The notes under the pieces: model-generated
Told to the model about the DNA's origin: nothing
The model's database searches: none
The model's input: only the letters and a program-made list of their open reading frames with translations
In this document: one piece after another, positions 18,903-29,725 of the stretch
How positions within the stretch are numbered: position 1 is the first letter of the stretch
Layout: every line of letters starts with the position of its first letter
Source: Deltaproteobacteria bacterium
GTDB lineage: Bacteria > Myxococcota_A > Polyangia > Polyangiales > Polyangiaceae
Assembly: GCA_016218915.1 (NCBI GenBank)
Contig: JACRCQ010000073.1
Location: 124,001-188,000, forward strand
Direction of reading: 5' to 3'
DNA: 64,000 nt
Translations under genes and position numbers: made by a program

Positions 18903-19208
18903 GCGCGGTCGTGATCAACTTGTCCGCGTGATCCGCGCGTGACAGCCCTCCCAACTCTGTACTACTAACCCGCCAAATCGTCGCGTCGCGCGAAGATTCT
19001 TTGGCTGGAAGAGAGCCGCAGATCTCGCAGACAGCCGCAGACAGGATCGGAGGGTTGGTGCTCGCTGGTTCAACGGGTCGGCCCCGTCGCGTCAGCCTCT
19101 GCGAGGATCCTCGTTGATCTGCGGCTACTCCGGTCCGGAGCCTGAGTCTTCAAGCGATCCCTCGCGTGTCTCCCGCAAGCCCAGCTCGATCCGCGAGAGC
19201 CAAGTCCG
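18903..19208. other. Noncoding stretch between the DtxR-type gene and the intron relic
   Basis: No convincing gene. It holds the large inverted repeat at 19014-19126 listed separately. The remainder shows no clear promoter or terminator. Confidence 0.5.
19014..19126. repeat. Long imperfect inverted repeat able to form one hairpin
   Basis: AGCCGCAGATC (19014-19024) is exactly complementary to GATCTGCGGCT (19116-19126), and CTCGCAGA (19024-19031) to TCTGCGAG (19098-19105). This makes a nested stem of about 19 bp with an internal bulge around a 66-nt loop. It sits 83 bp from the 3' end of the intron relic. It could be a structured RNA or an insertion-site hairpin. Confidence 0.4.
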
Positions 19209-19270
19209 GTTAAATAGGCGCACGGCGCCTGTTCCGGCTCGCGCCGGTAGGTTTCCGTGCGCCCCTTACC

Positions 19271-19306
19271 AAACCCGACGTGCGCCTTTCGTTACGCACC
19301 GGGCTC
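19271..19306 (-). ncRNA. Group II intron domain V
   Basis: The RNA sense sequence begins GAGCCCGGTGCGTAAC and ends GGCGCACGTCGGGTTT. It forms the two-part stem with AGC near the base, a GAAA tetraloop at the tip and a 2-nt bulge, which is the catalytic core shared by group II introns. Its integrity suggests the ribozyme core decayed later than the protein. Confidence 0.8.
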
Positions 19307-19419
19307 TCCATCGGTGTTGACGCGCAGCTCGTGGTCCTTGAAACGACCCTGCCTGTCGCGGTAGGCATTCCTGGGGACGAAACTTCCCAGGCTGTCCTGA
19401 CGTTGCTCAGGACCATGCA

Positions 19420-19674
19420 CCCCGTGACCCCGTCGACGCCTGCTGTGCGACGGCCGCGATTGCTCGCGACCCTCGCCATCGCAACCCGCAGGTTGCGAGG
19501 GTCTGTTATCAACCCCCACAGCTTGCAGAAGACGTACTCCGGGTTCTCGTAGCTTCGCGCGTACAGCTTCCTTTGCACGTCCAGGAGCCAGTCCTTGTCG
19601 GACTGCGATGCCACATACATGGCGTTCCCCTGCGGCAAAGGCGCTGTACTCACCGACTGCCTTCCTATCGCCAT
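19420..19674 (-). pseudogene. N-terminal remnant of group II intron reverse transcriptase/maturase
   Basis: About 85 residues match the RT-0 to early finger region of LtrA-like proteins: LYARSYENPEYVFCKLWGL and DPRNLRVAM lead to RGRRTAGVDGVTG. After that the similarity stops. The remaining frame runs through short unrelated sequence into domain V, so the polymerase (YxDD), maturase and any endonuclease parts are gone. One internal deletion of well over 1 kb explains this best. Not functional as an enzyme. Confidence 0.8.
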
Positions 19675-20383
19675 GTACGCGGCTCTCCCGCGCTCAGACT
19701 ACACCGGAGGCTCCGCCTCCCACGCGAGACGTCGCCAGACTGGGTGGCTTGCCGAGTTTCGCTGCTCGGCGCTCGCGTGAGGTTCATGGTTCCGGAGGGT
19801 GACCCTTGATGCTTTAGGTGGTCAGCTCGACCCCTGGTTGCGCAGGCCATCGTCCAACTTCCGGGCATGGACGACGGCGCGCCCGTTTCGGGCGCACGCA
19901 GTCGGCAAGAGATAGGCCAACCGCGCTCGAGCAACATGCCTGCCGGTGCAGGTGGGAGTTCCATACAGAGGCTTGCTGCGCTGGCTTCAGCTGAGAAGCT
20001 CATCGTCTCCTTCGATTTCACCATGGCATCTGCGGTAGCCCGCCTCGGGACGATCCCTTGCGAGCAGTTAAGACCGTTCGGCTTTTGCAGGCCGCCGTTC
20101 CCATCTTGGCGACGTTCACGGTCCCCTTCTTCACCCGGCCCGACCCGGGTGAGGACGACTTCATTGGGTCGTCGGTCCACCTCCAGAGTTCCATTCGCAC
20201 ATCTCCCGATCTCCCGTCTCCCTGTAAAATACTCTGCTCCTGAAAGGTAGCCCCTGGAGTAGCACGCTCCGGCGCTTTGATTGCGGCTGCGCCGCGCTGT
20301 GGGCTCTGTGACCTCGGTGGTTCCACTCTGGTCCGCAAACCCGGGATCATGTAGTGATCGACGCTTCTTTCCGGAGGTGCATC

Positions 20384-23300
20384 ATGCGTCGTGCTGCCCT
20401 GTCGTCCATGTTTGCAGCGGTTGCCGCGGTTGCGTTCGGAGTCGGCTGTGCCCAGGAGCGAGCCCCGATCAACCGAGTCCAGGCCGATGCACTCCAGAAG
20501 TCGTTCTTCGTGGGAGCGGTCGGCGATCCAGCCGACGACCCGGAGTTCTACATGAGGACGACCGTGGTCGACGCGCAGGCGGGCGCTGGCTCGGACGGGC
20601 TGTTCACCAGCTCGGATGCGGAGCCGACGATGCGGGTGCGCTTCGAGATCACGGAGAAGACGCTGTTCGCGCGTCTGACCTACGAGCTGGTCGACAACAC
20701 GGACTTCAAGGGAGCGCGGCGCACGCCGGACGGCCAGGTCGTGGCTGCCTACGAGATCACCAAGCACTTCGACATCCGGCGCGACTACAACGCATCGACC
20801 GGCGAAGAGCTCAACGTCGTCACCGAGAACGACACCGATCGCCCGTGGTACCAGCGCGACTACTTCCGCGTGAACTGGTCGAAGAATCTGGTCGCTGACA
20901 CCTACGACTTCGACACGCTCTCGCAGCTCGGCATCTACTACGGCGTCAAGTTCGAGCCGATTGCCTACTACGTCAACGATCCGACGAGCCCTGACGTGCC
21001 GGTGTTCGACGAGAAGACGGGCTACTTCGACGTGACCAACAAGGTGTATGCGGCGCCGCAGATCATCCACGACGCGGAATGGGGCGACTTCCCGGCTTGC
21101 TGGCTGGTCGGGCGCTTTCCCACCGAAAGCTGCAACCCGGCGGAGATCACCCTGCGCCATTCCTTCCTCAAGGTCGTGGACCACGACTACGAGCCGCTCG
21201 ACTTCGATGGAACCCGCATGGACATGTTCGGCTGGTTCACCATGGATCGCTACGGCTACGACCGCAGGTACGGCGTGGTGGACGACAAGTGGCACCGGTT
21301 CGCGACCCGCTGGAACATCTACGAGCAATCGCACGCGGATCCGATGGTCCGTTGCGCGACGCCGGAGACGACCCCTGTGGGGGCGAACGTGCATCGCGAC
21401 GACAACGCAGATGGCACCGAGGACGAGTGCGCGAGCGTGGGACGCGGCTCTCGCTGCGATGCGTTCCGCGGCGAGTGCACCCTGCCGATGCGCGACAGGA
21501 AGATCAAGACCATCGCCTGGCACGTCAACCAGGGCTTTCCCGAGGAGCTGTTCGAGGGGACTGCGCTGGCGCTCGACGGATGGAGCGAGGCGATCCGGGT
21601 TGCGACGATCGCCGCGCGGCTCGCGGAGTGCCGTCGCACCGGCGAGGCGGGATGCGAAGCGCAGATGGGCTGGCCTCAGCCCTGGACCGACAACTACTCG
21701 CCTCCGGTGGGGACCAGCGCCCCCAACGAGGTGCCGAAGATCTTCGTGCTCTGCCACAATCCGGTCGATGCGCTCAAGGACGACACAGCGGTGTGCGGCC
21801 CGGAGGGGACGACCGCCAGGCTGGGAGATCTGCGCTTCAACTTGATGAACGTGATCCAATCGCCCCAGATCACCGCGCCCTGGGGCATCATGATGGATGC
21901 CGAAGACCCGCTGACCGGCGAGAAGATCGCGGGTAGCGTCAACCAGTGGGGCGCAGTCCTCGATCGCGCGGCCTCGACCCTGGTGGACATCCTCGGCCTG
22001 ATCAACGGGACCGTGGATCCGGACAAGTACCTGCAAGGCAAGAACGTCACGGACTGGATCAAGGCCAACCAGCCCGGTGGCTCAGCGCAGCGCAGCAAGC
22101 CCATGGGCGCCGCTGAGATCGCCTCGCGCAAGGCTGCCCTGGATCCTGCCGTGATCGAGAACTACCTGGCTGGGATCCACGGTGGATCCGGCGGACCGCA
22201 CACCAAGGTTCCTCCTTCGATGCGCCACAAGCAGCGCGTCGATGCGCTCACTGCAGGCGGTCGACTGGGGCCCGGCAACACTGCGCTCTCCGCGCGTCTG
22301 ACCCAGCTGCACGGCTCGCCCACGGAAGCAGCCATGGTCTCGCCCGAGCTGGCGCAGCTGGTGGGCTACAACCCCAAGGGCCCGATCACGAAGGACGCCA
22401 TCCAGCGCGGCTCCCCCTTTGGAAGGCTCAATCCCGCGGTGCGCCGATCGAACGAGATCTCGGCCCGCGTGGCGCACGCGCGGCGGCACTCCTGCCGCAT
22501 CGAGGACACAGAGCCCGACAACCTGCTCGGCATGGCGCAGGAAGCGGCGAAGCTCTTTGCAGCGCCGGATCCGAAGGATCCCAAGGCTGTGCTCGACTAC
22601 CAGCAGAAGGTCTACCTGTGGGCCAGGCAGGAATACAGCAAGGGGGTGATGGCCCACGAGATGGGACATTCGATGGGGCTGCGCCACAACTTCGCGGCCA
22701 CCTTCGACTCGCTCAACTACCACACGCCCTACTGGCAGCTTCGCACCAAGAACGGCGAGGTCGTCGGCGAGTGCCCGGAAGGCACCACGGACGGCACGGA
22801 CTGCATCGGGCCGCGATGGCGCGATCCGATCAGCCAGTACGAGATCGACGGCAACATCGGGCGATACTCGACGTCGAGCGTGATGGACTATCCGGGAGAC
22901 CAGAACCACGACCAGATGCTGCAGGGCAAGTACGACCGGGCTGCCATGCGGTTCGGCTACGGCGGAGTGGTCGACATGTGGGCCGAGGAAGGGGTGAGCG
23001 TGAACGGTGCTGGCGGCGGCCAGGAGAAGGCGTACAAGCTCACGGCATTCACTGCCAATCCAGGTCTGTTCGGCCTCTACTACTTCCCGCAGGTCGACCC
23101 GAGCGCAGCCTACCTTCGCATCCACTACTCCCGGTACAACGGCGAGTTCGGGCTGCTCGGCGCGTGCCAGGCCGACACTTCCCCAGGCTCGGTCCTCGGT
23201 CAGAAGTGCGCGTCGAGCCCCATGGACGTCGTCGACTATCGCGACCTGATCGACTTCGCATCGGATCCCGAATACGCATCCTTCTCCTGGGGCGTGAACA

Positions 23301-24706
23301 CCAAGGCGGTCGATGCCAAGGGCAGGGTTCGTCGCGGTTACCTGTTCTCCTCCGACGAGTACGCGGACACGGGCAATGTGCCTTCCTTCACCTACGATGC
23401 GGGCGCTGACCCCTACGAGCAGATCCGCTTCCTGGAGGCTGGCTACGAGAACCGGTACATCGTCGACTCGTTCCGCCACAACCGCGTGCAGTTCAACTCC
23501 TGGGACACAACGGCCAGGATCCAGTCGCACTACCTCGACACGATCCAGCTGATCGCCAAGACGTTTGCGTTCGGAGCGGTGCTGGATGGCGATCCCACGC
23601 AGCCGACCACGGAGTTCCTCGACGACGGCTACTACGGGCCTCTCGCGATGGGCTCGACCGTGGCGCTCGATCTGTACGCGCGCATCCTGACGCGTCCAGA
23701 GCCGGGGTACTACTGCCCGGCCGACGTGTGCGCCACGACCGGGCAGCCCTACGGTGTCGACCTGCCCGTGCACGTAGCGGACTGGGCACCGCAGCCTGAC
23801 AAGTACCTGTACGACTTCCGCGTGACGCTGGGCGACGGCAAGTACGTGCACAACGACTTCGACTACTCGCAGGGGTACTGGTGGGCGGACTACCAGACGC
23901 AGGTCGGGGTGTACTACGAGAAGATCTGGGCGACGTACTACCTGACCGAGGCGTTCGACTTCTTCATCTCGAACTCCAAGGAGGACTTCACCGACTCGCG
24001 GTACAAGAACGTGAACTTCGCGACCGTGTACCCGGAGCAGATCCGACGCTTGTACGCGAACCTGTTCACCGGCGACCTCGAAGCGTTCTCGCCTTGGACC
24101 GAGCCGCCTGCGGATCCGTCAGACACTCCCACGGAGCCGTTGCGGTATCCGACCTGGTACGATCGCACCGGCTTGGGGACGCGAGGCGCTACGGCCAAGC
24201 TCGCGGATCCCAACTTCGCATTCAATGAGCGGCTCTACGCGATGGTCTGGGGAGCCATGTTCTTCCCGACCAACTGGTCGAACTCGTGGATCAACGACGC
24301 GCGCATCGCAGTGCTCGCCAATGACGAGCCGGGATGGCCTGCGTCCGAGGTCTACGCCTTCTACAACCCGGCGAACGGGTTGACCTACAAGGCGCACGCG
24401 GTCGGCACCGAGAAGCTCTTCGGCAAGGACCATCAGAAGGGCGTCGGGGCGAGGATGATCGAGTGGGCCAACCGGCTCGCGGCGATCGCGTACCTCGTGG
24501 ACGAGGACCCGCTCGGCAACCCCCTGACGAACACCAATGGGACGCTGCAGTACACGCTCGACGGCAATGGCAAGGCGCAGCTCAACACGGCCAACGCGGG
24601 CGCAGCGGCTGTGCTGCAGAAGTACGTCGACGATCTCGACACCTTCCGCCAGCTGACCGCGACCTTCATCCGTCCGCTCGACGACAGCAGCCTTCCTCAG
24701 CCGTGA
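20384..24706 (+). CDS. Very large zincin-type metalloprotease lipoprotein
   Basis: A protein of 1440 residues. The start at 20384 has GGAGGT 5 nt upstream and gives a signal peptide ending at Cys22 (AFGVGC), so a surface lipoprotein is likely. The zinc site HEMGHSMGLRH spans residues 758-768, the HExxHxxGxxH pattern of metzincin-like peptidases, followed by a conserved SSVMDYPG turn near residue 840 that supplies the Met-turn. The sequence is rich in Tyr, Asp and Trp, with long regions either side of the zinc motif that I do not recognise. It is probably an extracellular protease of a predatory or scavenging lifestyle. The phosphodiester glycosidase-like gene follows 115 bp later. Confidence 0.8.
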   Translation: MRRAALSSMFAAVAAVAFGVGCAQERAPINRVQADALQKSFFVGAVGDPADDPEFYMRTTVVDAQAGAGSDGLFTSSDAEPTMRVRFEITEKTLFARLTYELVDNTDFKGARRTPDGQVVAAYEITKHFDIRRDYNASTGEELNVVTENDTDRPWYQRDYFRVNWSKNLVADTYDFDTLSQLGIYYGVKFEPIAYYVNDPTSPDVPVFDEKTGYFDVTNKVYAAPQIIHDAEWGDFPACWLVGRFPTESCNPAEITLRHSFLKVVDHDYEPLDFDGTRMDMFGWFTMDRYGYDRRYGVVDDKWHRFATRWNIYEQSHADPMVRCATPETTPVGANVHRDDNADGTEDECASVGRGSRCDAFRGECTLPMRDRKIKTIAWHVNQGFPEELFEGTALALDGWSEAIRVATIAARLAECRRTGEAGCEAQMGWPQPWTDNYSPPVGTSAPNEVPKIFVLCHNPVDALKDDTAVCGPEGTTARLGDLRFNLMNVIQSPQITAPWGIMMDAEDPLTGEKIAGSVNQWGAVLDRAASTLVDILGLINGTVDPDKYLQGKNVTDWIKANQPGGSAQRSKPMGAAEIASRKAALDPAVIENYLAGIHGGSGGPHTKVPPSMRHKQRVDALTAGGRLGPGNTALSARLTQLHGSPTEAAMVSPELAQLVGYNPKGPITKDAIQRGSPFGRLNPAVRRSNEISARVAHARRHSCRIEDTEPDNLLGMAQEAAKLFAAPDPKDPKAVLDYQQKVYLWARQEYSKGVMAHEMGHSMGLRHNFAATFDSLNYHTPYWQLRTKNGEVVGECPEGTTDGTDCIGPRWRDPISQYEIDGNIGRYSTSSVMDYPGDQNHDQMLQGKYDRAAMRFGYGGVVDMWAEEGVSVNGAGGGQEKAYKLTAFTANPGLFGLYYFPQVDPSAAYLRIHYSRYNGEFGLLGACQADTSPGSVLGQKCASSPMDVVDYRDLIDFASDPEYASFSWGVNTKAVDAKGRVRRGYLFSSDEYADTGNVPSFTYDAGADPYEQIRFLEAGYENRYIVDSFRHNRVQFNSWDTTARIQSHYLDTIQLIAKTFAFGAVLDGDPTQPTTEFLDDGYYGPLAMGSTVALDLYARILTRPEPGYYCPADVCATTGQPYGVDLPVHVADWAPQPDKYLYDFRVTLGDGKYVHNDFDYSQGYWWADYQTQVGVYYEKIWATYYLTEAFDFFISNSKEDFTDSRYKNVNFATVYPEQIRRLYANLFTGDLEAFSPWTEPPADPSDTPTEPLRYPTWYDRTGLGTRGATAKLADPNFAFNERLYAMVWGAMFFPTNWSNSWINDARIAVLANDEPGWPASEVYAFYNPANGLTYKAHAVGTEKLFGKDHQKGVGARMIEWANRLAAIAYLVDEDPLGNPLTNTNGTLQYTLDGNGKAQLNTANAGAAAVLQKYVDDLDTFRQLTATFIRPLDDSSLPQP

Positions 24707-24821
24707 TTTCCCCGTCCCGGGAATGCTGCGCCGGCCGCGCGCATTCACAAATCGCATGCCCCGCCGCACCGAAGCTACGAACATTCGCCCTCTCCCCCAA
24801 GACGCGCTACGCTGTCCGGCC

Positions 24822-26042
24822 GTGAAGCACGGTAGCAGCACGAATCGTCGATCCAGGCGTGGCTTGGCCCTCCGATCCACGGTCGCCCTGGGTTCGATTT
24901 TCGCCGGCGCTTTGGCGCTCTGGTTTGCCATCCACCACGTGCCCTGGCTCGGACCAGCGCTCGCCGATGGCGTCCGCGCCGTGGTCGGTCCCAAGCCGGT
25001 GGCGTGGGCCGAAGACACCTTCTACGGGTGGCAGGATCGATGGAACCGCTGGCGCTACGGCGACTCCAAGCCGGTCAGCTACTGGGCTGCATCCTCTGCA
25101 AGCGGTTCAGCTCCGGTCGCCAGCGAGCCGGCTCCTCCTGTCCCCAGTGGGGATGGAGGTGCAGGCGTCAACGGCTTTCCTCCTGCTGCATTCACGCCGC
25201 CTTCGGACCGTGTCGCAGGACCTGGCGATGGCCAATGGGTTCCTGCCATGACCGCCCCGGAAGGTGGCAAGGTCGTGCTGTACAAGACCATGGTACACCC
25301 GGATCCCAAGCGCCCCTTTGCAGCGCTCGCCATCGTTGCCATGGAGATGCAGGGCATCCGCCTGCACGCGGTCGCAGGCACGGTCGAGCCGCGGTCCAAG
25401 GACGGAGCCAAGGACAAGCGTCCGGGGCTGGTGGAAGCGAGCGACGCTGACAACCTGCTCGCAGCGTTCAACGGCGGTTTTCTTACGATCCACGGCCACT
25501 ACGGCATGATGGTCGACGGCACCCGCATCGGCGATCCGAGGCCGACTTCGTGCACCGTTGCGATCTACCGCGATGGCACTGTGCGCGTGCGATCCTGGCC
25601 CGAGCTCGAGCCGACCGAATCGCAGATGGTCGCCTTCCGCCAGACTCCGCAGTGCCTGGTCGAGCAGGGGAGGGTCAACCCCGCGCTGCACGCGGACAAT
25701 ACCTCGTGGGGCGCTGCGGTCGGCGGCGCCACCGTGATCCGTCGATCCGCCATCGGCCTCAGCCAGGATGGGCGCATCCTGTTCTTCGGAATGGGCGATG
25801 CTCTCACCGTCAAGTCGATCGCGGACGGCATGATGGCAGCCGGGGCGTATGACATCGCCCAGCTCGACGTGAACCACTCGTTCCCGCGCTTCATGTTCTA
25901 CCAGAAGAAGTCCGGAGCTCCGGGCGAGTTCACCGTCACGGGCCTGGTGCCCGGATTCACCTTCCAGACCGGCGACTACATCAAGACGCCGAGCTTCCGC
26001 GACTTCTTCTACGTCACGCTCAAAGCACCGCCCACCACCTGA
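24822..26042 (+). CDS. Phosphodiester glycosidase (NAGPA/DUF2233)-like secreted protein
   Basis: A membrane-anchored or secreted protein of about 406 residues. One hydrophobic helix (about residues 19-40) precedes a Pro/Ala linker, then a domain with AAFNGGF, HGHYGMMVDG and a C-terminal AYDIAQLDVNHS segment, features of the NAGPA/phosphodiester glycosidase fold. Such enzymes cleave sugar phosphodiesters. The GTG at 24822 was chosen because it starts just ahead of the helix. In-frame ATGs at 24723 and 24756 are possible and none has a clear ribosome site. The next gene starts 5 bp after the stop. Confidence 0.75.
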   Translation: MKHGSSTNRRSRRGLALRSTVALGSIFAGALALWFAIHHVPWLGPALADGVRAVVGPKPVAWAEDTFYGWQDRWNRWRYGDSKPVSYWAASSASGSAPVASEPAPPVPSGDGGAGVNGFPPAAFTPPSDRVAGPGDGQWVPAMTAPEGGKVVLYKTMVHPDPKRPFAALAIVAMEMQGIRLHAVAGTVEPRSKDGAKDKRPGLVEASDADNLLAAFNGGFLTIHGHYGMMVDGTRIGDPRPTSCTVAIYRDGTVRVRSWPELEPTESQMVAFRQTPQCLVEQGRVNPALHADNTSWGAAVGGATVIRRSAIGLSQDGRILFFGMGDALTVKSIADGMMAAGAYDIAQLDVNHSFPRFMFYQKKSGAPGEFTVTGLVPGFTFQTGDYIKTPSFRDFFYVTLKAPPTT

Positions 26043-26047
26043 CGAGC

Positions 26048-27274
26048 ATGGGCGCGCGCAAGACCTCACGCGCAAGGATCGTCCTCGCCGCCGTCGCGGC
26101 GTTGCTCCTGCTGTGCGCGGTCGTGGTCGCGCTCGGGTATCGACGCTTCGTCAACTGGTACGTGATCCGCGAGTGCCGCAATCGAGGCGTGCAGGTCGTG
26201 CCCGGGGCCATCGAAGTCTCGATGAGCACCGTGCGCCTGCGCGACACGCGCTTCACTCTCGTCAACGTTCCGTCGTTGGCAGGACATGCAGCCACGATCG
26301 AAGTCGAGCTTGCAACGCTTGCACCCACGCACGTGGCCATCCACGGTCTGAACCTGGAGCTCAGCGGTCCCGTGTCCGGCGCAGTGACCGAGGCGACCGA
26401 CTGGATGGCTGCGCACAAGGAGCTGTCCGAGATCCCGATCCAAGCTGACGGGCTCGACGTGCTCTGGCGCGACGATCGCAAGTCGCAGCCCTGGCTCACG
26501 CTGCAGAAGGCCACGTTCGCTCCGGAGCCGGGCGGAGTCCGTCTGAAGACACCCAAGGTCTTGATCTCCGGCCTGGGGTTCAAGCAGGTCGTGATGACGT
26601 GGAAGACAGCCACGCCTGAGGTCGTCATCGGCATCGGCGCCGACGACCCGTCTGCTGCTCCGATCCGGATCGAGCTGGCTCGGCGCGCTCCCTACTCGCT
26701 GAAGGTGGCGTGGAAGCAGGCGCCGGTGACCGATCTCGCATCGATGCTCGGAATCGCCATGGAGCCGCGAGGGATCTCGGCCGAAGGCGTGGTGGAGCTT
26801 CGTGCAGCCGATCTCGCAGCACCCATGGATGGATCGCTGCACCTGGTGCTGCACAACTTCGTGCCGCCTCACCCGATGGAGCTCAACGGGATCGTGACCG
26901 GGAGCCAGACCGTGATCGACGGCAAGCTGGCGGTTTCGCAGGATCGGAGCAAGGCCGGTCTGACCGACGTGAAGGTGGTGGCTGGGGCCTTTCAGCTCGA
27001 CGGCTCTGGGCAGGTGCAGGTGGTGGAGCGCTACGGCCTGATCGGGCTGAAGCTGTCAGGTACGATCCCATGCACAGCGGTTGCCAAGAATGCGGTGGCT
27101 GGCAGGATGGGGCGGCTCGATCGGCTGCTCGGCGGCCTGATCGGCGATGTGGCTCAGCGCGCGCTCGTTGGGGTGATCACGGTGGGCGTGACCATCGACG
27201 CAGATACTCGCAACCTGGACGCGATCAAGGTCGAGGATCGGGTCGGGATCGGCTGCTCGCTGCGTCTTCTCTGA
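26048..27274 (+). CDS. Membrane-anchored envelope protein, AsmA/GspN-like architecture
   Basis: 408 residues, unrecognised by name. One N-terminal helix (about residues 10-34) anchors a long beta-rich part with alternating hydrophobic residues and repeated short phrases (LNLELSGPV, GSGQVQVVERYG). This is the look of AsmA-like or GspN-like proteins that span the periplasm. It starts 5 bp after the glycosidase gene, so the two are probably cotranscribed. No catalytic motif is seen. The role is unknown. Confidence 0.7.
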   Translation: MGARKTSRARIVLAAVAALLLLCAVVVALGYRRFVNWYVIRECRNRGVQVVPGAIEVSMSTVRLRDTRFTLVNVPSLAGHAATIEVELATLAPTHVAIHGLNLELSGPVSGAVTEATDWMAAHKELSEIPIQADGLDVLWRDDRKSQPWLTLQKATFAPEPGGVRLKTPKVLISGLGFKQVVMTWKTATPEVVIGIGADDPSAAPIRIELARRAPYSLKVAWKQAPVTDLASMLGIAMEPRGISAEGVVELRAADLAAPMDGSLHLVLHNFVPPHPMELNGIVTGSQTVIDGKLAVSQDRSKAGLTDVKVVAGAFQLDGSGQVQVVERYGLIGLKLSGTIPCTAVAKNAVAGRMGRLDRLLGGLIGDVAQRALVGVITVGVTIDADTRNLDAIKVEDRVGIGCSLRLL

Positions 27275-27280
27275 GCGCTC

Positions 27281-27733
27281 TCACTTTGCCCCGAAGTGTG
27301 CTTTGACCTCAGGCTTGGTCCAGTAGATGAGCAGCGGGATCGAAAGGGGCCAGCAGTAGCAGATGACCATGCCCAGGGCGACGATGATCATGTCAAAGGT
27401 CCATACCCACGGCTTGGGTTTTGCGAAGAGTGCGACGAGGCAGGGCACTGCCTGCAAGGTGCCCAAGGCCGCGTAGAAGGTCCCGGTCAGGATTCCGGAC
27501 AACCCAAGATGCGACGTCCCCCTGCTCAGGGTTGGCACAAGGAGCATGGTCAAGCCGAGCGCGAACACTGCAAGACCGGCCGCCAGCATCAACGCGGCGT
27601 AGGCTTTGAAGAGGATCACGGTCGAGGGGGTGGTAGCTGGACCGTCCTGGCGCACGGCTCCGGCCGGGTCGTTCATCCCGTAGAAAGCGGGCGGGGAGGG
27701 CGGCGGAGCGTCCGGGGGCATGGCTCCCCCCAT
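27281..27733 (-). CDS. Small four-helix membrane protein, unknown
   Basis: 150 residues with a Pro-rich N-terminal tail of about 40 residues and then four hydrophobic helices; the last pair includes MVICYCWPLSIPLLIYW. No motif of known function. It converges with the previous gene across 6 bp and starts 6 bp after the stop of the small gene upstream, so the two form a unit. Confidence 0.65.
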   Translation of the reverse strand: MGGAMPPDAPPPSPPAFYGMNDPAGAVRQDGPATTPSTVILFKAYAALMLAAGLAVFALGLTMLLVPTLSRGTSHLGLSGILTGTFYAALGTLQAVPCLVALFAKPKPWVWTFDMIIVALGMVICYCWPLSIPLLIYWTKPEVKAHFGAK

Positions 27734-27739
27734 AGCCGA

Positions 27740-28066
27740 CTACTTCTCGGGGGGGTATGTGGCGACCACGGTCTTGGGGGGACGGACGATCGCGATGACG
27801 GGGCTGGTCAGGATGTCGCTTTCCTCGGTCGCGAAGTAGATCCGAGCTCCGATCTTGGGCGTCCCAGGCATGGGCAGCAGGGTGCCGACCTTGACGTGCC
27901 CTTCGAGGTGCATGCGTAGCGCCCCGTGTTCCTGAAGGAATTCCTTCTGGTTGCGCTGCTTGACCGCAACGCAGACGCCGCGGCGCACGTGGTACTCGGT
28001 GTTTCGGGTCACATAGACATGGTGGACTCGGCGCTCAGCGCCTTCGTACTTGGTACGCTGGATCAT
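27740..28066 (-). CDS. Small conserved-looking protein, unknown function
   Basis: 108 soluble residues starting MIQRTKYEGAERRVHHVYVT. The beta-rich pattern and the phrases YHVRRGVCVAV and GARIYF suggest a compact PilZ- or SH3-like barrel, but no signature confirms it. The frame stays open far upstream through the atpD antisense strand; the ATG at 28066 is the sensible start. It is divergent from atpD across 201 bp of repeat-bearing DNA. Confidence 0.6.
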   Translation of the reverse strand: MIQRTKYEGAERRVHHVYVTRNTEYHVRRGVCVAVKQRNQKEFLQEHGALRMHLEGHVKVGTLLPMPGTPKIGARIYFATEESDILTSPVIAIVRPPKTVVATYPPEK

Positions 28067-28115
28067 GGGGAAATCGTCGCCGGTGGGCGGGGGGTGGGCC
28101 AAGTATCTTACCCCG

Positions 28116-28178
28116 GCCCTTGGCCCTTGGCCCTTTGCCCTTGGCCCTTGGCCCTTGGCCCTTGGCCCTTGGCCCTCG
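28116..28178. repeat. Tandem heptanucleotide repeat GGCCCTT, about nine copies
   Basis: About 63 bp of GGCCCTT units with one CCCTTTG variant, ending 89 bp before the atpD start. Simple-sequence tracts of this kind mutate by slippage. It lies in the divergent promoter region and could alter spacing of upstream elements. Confidence 0.85.
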
Positions 28179-28267
28179 GACCGCTTGGGGTTGGCGGTGC
28201 CCGCCATCCGTGATAGACGCGCGCCCGGCGAGTCGCGCTCCCAAAGCGACTGGAGGAAGGCGTTCCC

Positions 28268-29724
<1,457 letters not shown>

Positions 29725-29725
<1 letters not shown>

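Larger units (their letters stand above)
19209..20265 (-). mobile_element. Degenerate group II intron (ribozyme relic with truncated RT)
   Basis: Read on the minus strand, the segment has the order expected of a bacterial group II intron. There is about 590 nt of structured 5' RNA, a reverse-transcriptase start at 19674, a textbook domain V at 19271-19306, a domain VI-like hairpin, and a 3' end reading CCTATTTAAC at 19209. The 5' boundary near 20265 (GTGCTAC) is inferred from spacing and is the weakest point. Intact elements are usually 1.8-2.5 kb; this one is about 1.06 kb because most of the RT is missing. It lies between genes and disrupts none. Confidence 0.75.

Noticed and set aside
19060..19090. 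tRNA-like GGTTCAACGG segment
   Set aside because: No matching acceptor stem, anticodon arm or correct length; part of the inverted-repeat loop.
19890..19897. GTGCGCCC on the minus strand as the intron 5' end
   Set aside because: It looks like a typical start but lies only about 220 nt before the RT start, too short for domains I-III. The GTGC near 20265 fits the normal spacing better.
19665..20180. Protein-coding gene on the minus strand before the RT remnant
   Set aside because: The stretch matches structured 5' RNA of a group II intron in position and style; the translated text has no fold-like pattern.
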